Source: Podocnemis expansa (Eukaryota > Chordata > Testudines > Podocnemididae). From it: 64,000 nt of DNA. A program made the position numbers and the translations under genes. The stretch is taken from the NCBI GenBank assembly GCA_007922195.1, contig ML682028.1, forward strand, positions 17,852,148 to 17,916,147. The letters are read 5' to 3'. Of this stretch, positions 60,001 to 64,000 are shown piece after piece. The notes under the pieces were generated by a model that searched no databases, was not told the DNA's origin, and was given only the letters and a program-made list of their open reading frames with translations. Each line of letters opens with the position of its first letter. Within the stretch, counting starts at the first letter, position 1.

Positions 60001-60713
60001 AACCAGGAGCAGCTGCTCCCTAGTGCTGCGTGACCCACATGGCAGACGCCAGCATGCCAGCCAAGGGAGATAGCAACCATTTTACTCCTTTTCAACCCTG
60101 CCTGCCTCACTCCTCCTCTCCCTCTCCCCAGCCCTGTCCCTCTCTCTTTCAGGGCTCATCCAGAGCTACTGCAGCCCCCCTCCCCCCCCGCGCCTCCTCC
60201 TCCTCCTCCTCCTCCCACTCCCTTGCACTTGATAGCAGGCTTGTCAAGACTGCTGAGTTGCTGCTGACCTCTCACCCACAGCTGCTAATTAAGGCTCCAC
60301 AGTGACAGTTCAAGTGCCTCGCCTCAAGTTTTCAGCACCAAAGCTTCTAATTGGAGGCGCTTTTCATTTCTCAAGAGCAGCCACTCCGATTTCAGTGCTT
60401 CTCCCTTTTGTGCTCACCCCCCAACCACCCTGGAGGAAACCAGGAATAAGGGAGGGGAAAGAGCAAAGGCAGAGCCTCCCTTCCCCTCAGACACTTGCTG
60501 CATCACCCCAAGCAACCTTCCAGCTACAGCCCCCCTCTTCTGCTCCCTCTCCTGCATGCCAGCTCAGCCCTGGCATTTGCTCCTGACACCACACTTCCTG
60601 GCACCTAGTTAAAGCCAATGCCTGCGGGCCTGGCCCCTGCTGTTGCCCCCTGAGCTGGGTGAAGGGGCTGGTGCATTGAGGACTGCAACTGGCAAGCTCT
60701 CTGTACACTAGAG
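57043..60713. other. Non-coding stretch
   Basis: An AT-rich patch at 58410-58510, with 'ggatttatttaaacactttt' and 'ggactttaatcatctc', may be a conserved element. C-rich and CCT-repeat sequence fills 60110-60220. The 288-codon frame at 59167-60033 is in C-rich DNA without domains and is rejected. Confidence 0.5.
60175..60216. repeat. Poly-C and (CCT)n low-complexity run
   Basis: C runs at 60175-60189 pass into eight CCT units at 60193-60216. Confidence 0.9.
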
Positions 60714-60868
60714 CACAGGTTCTCAAATTTTTCCAGGTCAGGACATGCTTGGCAGCATATCATGATCCAACAGGACACACCAGTCCACGCCCCTAGGCCA
60801 AATCCAGCCACTGCCCCATCTTTTTGCGACACACTAATGTGTCTTGACACAGTGGCAGGGAACCATTG
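60714..60868. mobile_element. Short hAT-like MITE, 155 bp
   Basis: The left end 'cacaggttctcaaattt' and the complemented right end 'caatggttccctgcc' are imperfect inverted repeats of the vertebrate hAT 'ggttctcaaact' type. The flanks CACTAGAG (60706-60713) and CACTAGGG (60869-60876) agree at 7 of 8 bases, as expected of an aged target duplication. It has no coding capacity. Confidence 0.75.
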
Positions 60869-61199
60869 CACTAGGGAGTGCAGCACCAGGCTTCACCCCC
60901 GGATTATTTATGCACAACCCTAGGGGCAGATCAGACCCAGCAAAGCCTCATTCAAGGGCTGGATGTGGAAGCATCAGGAGGGAGGCTCCAACCCCAGCTC
61001 ATTCAGGTAACCACACGAGCCTATGTTATGGGTACAAATTCAAAGTTAGTGGGCTGGCAAGATCATGACTGGCCTCACCACCTGAGCTCAGACAGCCCCT
61101 TTGCACCCATCCTGGATGCACAGCTACTTGTCTTCCAAAAGGAAGCCCTACTGTGTGACAGCCTAAGTAAGCCATATGTTACATAGCACAGCACCTTGG

Positions 61200-61426
61200 C
61201 TTTGCTGTACAAAAGGTAATTTGACTTCAGGCTTCCCATGATTTGAACCTAACAACTGCTCTGATTTGCTGTTACTGTATGACCAGATCCTATGTTTTAC
61301 ACCCCCTTGCATTGATTTTCATTCCATTCTGTAAGTTCGCCCATCTTTGAAGCATCTGATGAAGTGGGATTTTCTCCCACGAAAGCTCATGTGAAAAATA
61401 AATCTGTTAGTCTTAAAGTGCCACGA
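61200..61426 (+). repeat. Dispersed reptile repeat, 3' part
   Basis: 'gcatctgatgaagtgggatt', 'ctcccacgaaagctcatgtg' and 'ctgttagtcttaaagtgcca' belong to a very common turtle and crocodilian repeat. I recognise the sequence but am unsure of its class. It stops exactly at the start of the LTR-like element. The 5' boundary near 61200 is a guess. Confidence 0.65.
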
Positions 61427-61980
61427 TGTGACGGAGACCCCAGACAAGCCTCTTGGACTCTGTCCACAGCCAGTCAGGACTCTGCTATGGTGGAGTCTCC
61501 TCCCATCCAGCACCCGGGTCTCCACGCTCCCAACCAGCCAGCTCCCAACTCCAGGCTCAGAGGGTCCGATCCTTGCTCTGTCTGGTCTCCCTTGGAGGGG
61601 TTTCCTCCCTCCAGGAGGGTCCCAGCCATCCCAATCAGCAGCGACTCTCAGCCAGTGTGGCAATCAGAGGGTTTATTAGCAAACCAGTTCATACAACAGC
61701 AAGGACAGTTGATATCAGCATCATCAGAACAACCAGAAGTGAAACCCCCAGGGAATTAGGGCTACACCCCAGGGCAGGGTCCTGTCTCTTGGACCCTCCA
61801 TTTCCCTCCTACCCTCCTTCCCCTTGGTCCTTTGTTCCCCTCCTAGCTCAGCCCACCTCTCCGCCCCCTGGTCCAACCAGCTGAATCCAGTGGGGGGGGG
61901 GTCCCAGGTACAGGCTCCCTAAACACTACCCCCCTGCCCCCTAGTGGCTCTACCTCATATCACCCATCTATGTTCCATCA
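61427..61980 (-). mobile_element. LTR-like element, copy B (more complete)
   Basis: The 554-bp unit reads TGTGACGG... to ...TTCCATCA on the plus strand, so it has TG..CA ends in both directions. The minus strand has AATAAA at about 61673-61679 with about 245 bp after it, matching an LTR's R-U5. A CTCF-like motif lies in its U3-like end. No clear 4-6 bp target duplication is seen (ACGA against CCCA), which may mean one end is truncated or the flank was replaced. No retroviral genes adjoin it, so I read it as a solo LTR. Confidence 0.55.
61934..61950 (-). promoter_or_regulatory. CTCF-like motif inside the LTR-like element
   Basis: The minus strand reads GAGCCACTAGGGGGCAG, a near-ideal CTCF match. 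The same place in copy A (about 27059-27076) reads ACCACTAGGGGGGAAG, a decayed version. Confidence 0.5.
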
Positions 61981-64000
61981 CCCAAATAGAAAAGAAAGAG
62001 GATCAGCACCCGTGTCTTCCCTTATTAACCTAGCAGAGGGTTCCCACTTCTCCACACACACGACTCATTGGTTTTTTTTTGCTGGGCAGCTAAACTCTAG
62101 CAGCTTTTACTCAAGCCCCTCTGCCTCCACCACTGCTCCTGCTGGAGAGCATGACCCTGACTGGCAGAGCTAAGAGCCTGAACTGCCACACAATGCTGGG
62201 AGGGCAGCAGGCTCAGGGACAGGACAGGATGGTTCTTGGGGCTGGCAGTGTGACACTGGAGCCAGGCCAGCATCCAGCAGCAGTTCTCACCTGCAGCCAG
62301 TGAGGACAGAGCAACAGCTTAAGAGGCATCCCCAAGGGAAGAACCTCTGCTGACAAACTGGTCAGGGAGGCCAGGCTCCAAACAAAGCCACATGCCAGGA
62401 GAAAGCTCCCACTGGCATGAAAGGCAGGGTGGAACACACAGCTGCCCACCTCAGTGGCGCCCTACTGGCCAGTACTAGGACTCAATCCTGTTATCCCGAC
62501 CCCTGTGAAACTGGCTCCCATTACCCAAGAGACCACCTCTCCCTGTGCACCTAGGCTCCCAGCCAACAGAACAAAACAAGTGCCAACTGACAGGGGAGGC
62601 TGGTGAGCCCGGGAGACAAGAGACACTGGTGTCCTATGGACCCACGAGAAAATCTGCTGTCCAGGCTGGGAAGGAGAAGGGAGAGAGAGGGATTGCAAAG
62701 TCTCTCTCTCAGGATTTTTGGAAGGCACCCAGATACTTCCTGGAAAGGTGGGTGGACAGCCAGGAGAATGGCTCCTCCTCGCACAGGCAAGCCACCCAGT
62801 CAGGGCTGTCACGTTGGCACAGCTTGCTCTGCCTCCACAAGCACTATCCCTGGTCTGGCAGACACACGGCAGGCTTCAGCCTCCAGGGCTGTCATTCTGC
62901 TGCCTTTTACCAGCACTAAACTCCCTCTAACAGAGACAAATCCATCAGGGTTAATATCTGCGGGAACCTGGTTTGGCAAAACTACTGTTGCCCATTGATC
63001 AGCCCTAGTGGCCCCTCTGGCAAAATCGACAGCTTCATCACTTGTAGGACTCAATACTGTTAATTTCCCAGACAGCAGGATCTGAGCAAAGCTGGATACA
63101 ACATGTGAACAAAAATCATTGGAAGCTCTGAGCAGATAATGCAGCAATTCATACAAAGGCAGTCAAGTCAGCAGTGAGAGCCTTTCCTATTAGCCAGGGT
63201 GAGTAGCACAGGGAAGGGGAGCTGAAGATCTCATCCTGCAGCATCATTAACCAACTGAGAAGGCAGCATCGTGGCCCTGGTTTCTAGTGGGTGGATTTTA
63301 GGACTCAGAAGGGAAACCATGCATTACCAAAAGGCATGGCGAGAACTCATCTCCCTATGCTGCAGCATAGCAGAGGTGTCTCAGAGCCATCTCTTTGTGA
63401 AAGTCTATGATGGCAGGACACCGAATGGAGAGCCCAGACACCAGTTCCTATTCCCAGCTCTGCCTATGACCTTTGGAAAGTCACTTCCCTTCCCCTCCTT
63501 TGTCTGCTCACCTCTTCAGACTGCACGCTCTTCAGGAATGATCCAGTCTCCCTGTGAACATGCAAGCCTGGTGGCACTGTGGGGCCTGCAGGCACTACCA
63601 CACTACAAATACGTCACCACCACCACAGGTCCTTCAGTTCTTGCTAAGTTAACCTACGCAAGAGGCCATCAAATTCACCAGACTAGGCAAGGCAGGAGCT
63701 GGCACAGTACTCCCTGAGAGATAGCAACCTGACAGGACACAGAGGGAGCCTTTTGCCTCTAGATCCTACCGCAGCCTTCTAGAGCCTTTGGCTCGCCTGT
63801 GGACTGCAGTCTTTGCCATCAGCTGGCTGTCTGGGGACCTGTGAGCAGCACGCGGGGGAGTTGCCCATTCCAGAGAGCAGGCTGGGAAGTCTGGTCTAGT
63901 GATCTCATACCTGTTCCCACTGGATCACAACCTCTCCTTCCTTCATAGTGCACTTACTCAGGATAATGCTTCACCCAGCCACATGTGAGTAAAGCCAGCT
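61981..64000. other. Non-coding stretch to the window end
   Basis: A MIR piece lies at 63415-63545. A minus-strand frame at 62809-63156 looks somewhat protein-like but has no recognised domain or splice sites. Otherwise nothing is visible. Confidence 0.45.
63415..63545 (+). mobile_element. MIR-like SINE piece
   Basis: 'ccagacaccagttcctattc', 'ccagctctgcctatgacctt' and 'tggaaagtcacttcccttcc' are the SINE body in order. Confidence 0.7.

Noticed and set aside
59167..60033. 288-codon plus-strand open frame
   Set aside because: The N-terminal half is proline- and serine-rich because the DNA is C-rich, no domain is recognisable and overlapping frames are open too.

Overview
This 64 kb window looks like non-coding nuclear DNA from an amniote. 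I favour a non-avian reptile of the crocodilian or turtle type. The basis is the repeat content: a CR1 LINE 3' end with the typical 'ggtcccttccaaccc' tail, about fourteen old MIR-like (CORE-type) SINE pieces on both strands, several families of short hAT-type DNA transposons with 8-bp target duplications, and two copies of one LTR-like sequence. There are no Alu, B1 or L1 sequences, and I did not see the common turtle tRNA-Lys SINE, which tilts me to a crocodilian. I could not compare with any database.

I recognise no protein-coding exon. The reading frames present are short, or sit in C-rich or G-rich low-complexity sequence, or run through repeats, and none shows a known domain. I also see no rRNA, functional tRNA, snRNA, known microRNA or CRISPR array.

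Layout: 1-8,280 starts in an (AC)n run, then holds mostly unique sequence with three SINE pieces, AT-rich islands near 5.0-6.1 kb and a CTCF-like site. 8,280-10,000 is a purine-rich low-complexity block with a TATA-like box at 9,576, the best promoter candidate. 10-26 kb holds SINEs, a 48-bp (GT)n, a 286-bp hAT element with perfect target duplications, several AT-rich islands rich in TAATTA-type sites, and an odd 60-bp nearly pure G/C block at 25.38 kb. 26.6-27.2 kb is an LTR-like copy followed by an inverted 116-bp duplicate of its own middle. 28-45 kb holds a polypurine tract, a hAT MITE, a hairpin-bearing MITE, a second GC-rich hAT and a 526-bp hAT with internal tandem repeats. 45-64 kb holds a tRNA-like/CR1-tailed SINE, further MITEs, including a head-to-tail dimer at 56.8 kb, and the second LTR-like copy at 61.4 kb.

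The overall picture is an intergenic or intronic regulatory landscape: GC-moderate, repeat-bearing DNA broken by short AT-rich islands with homeodomain-type motifs, plus CTCF-like sites in convergent pairs. This suggests, but does not prove, that the window belongs to the domain of a developmental gene lying outside it. The best-supported unusual structures are the transposon ones.
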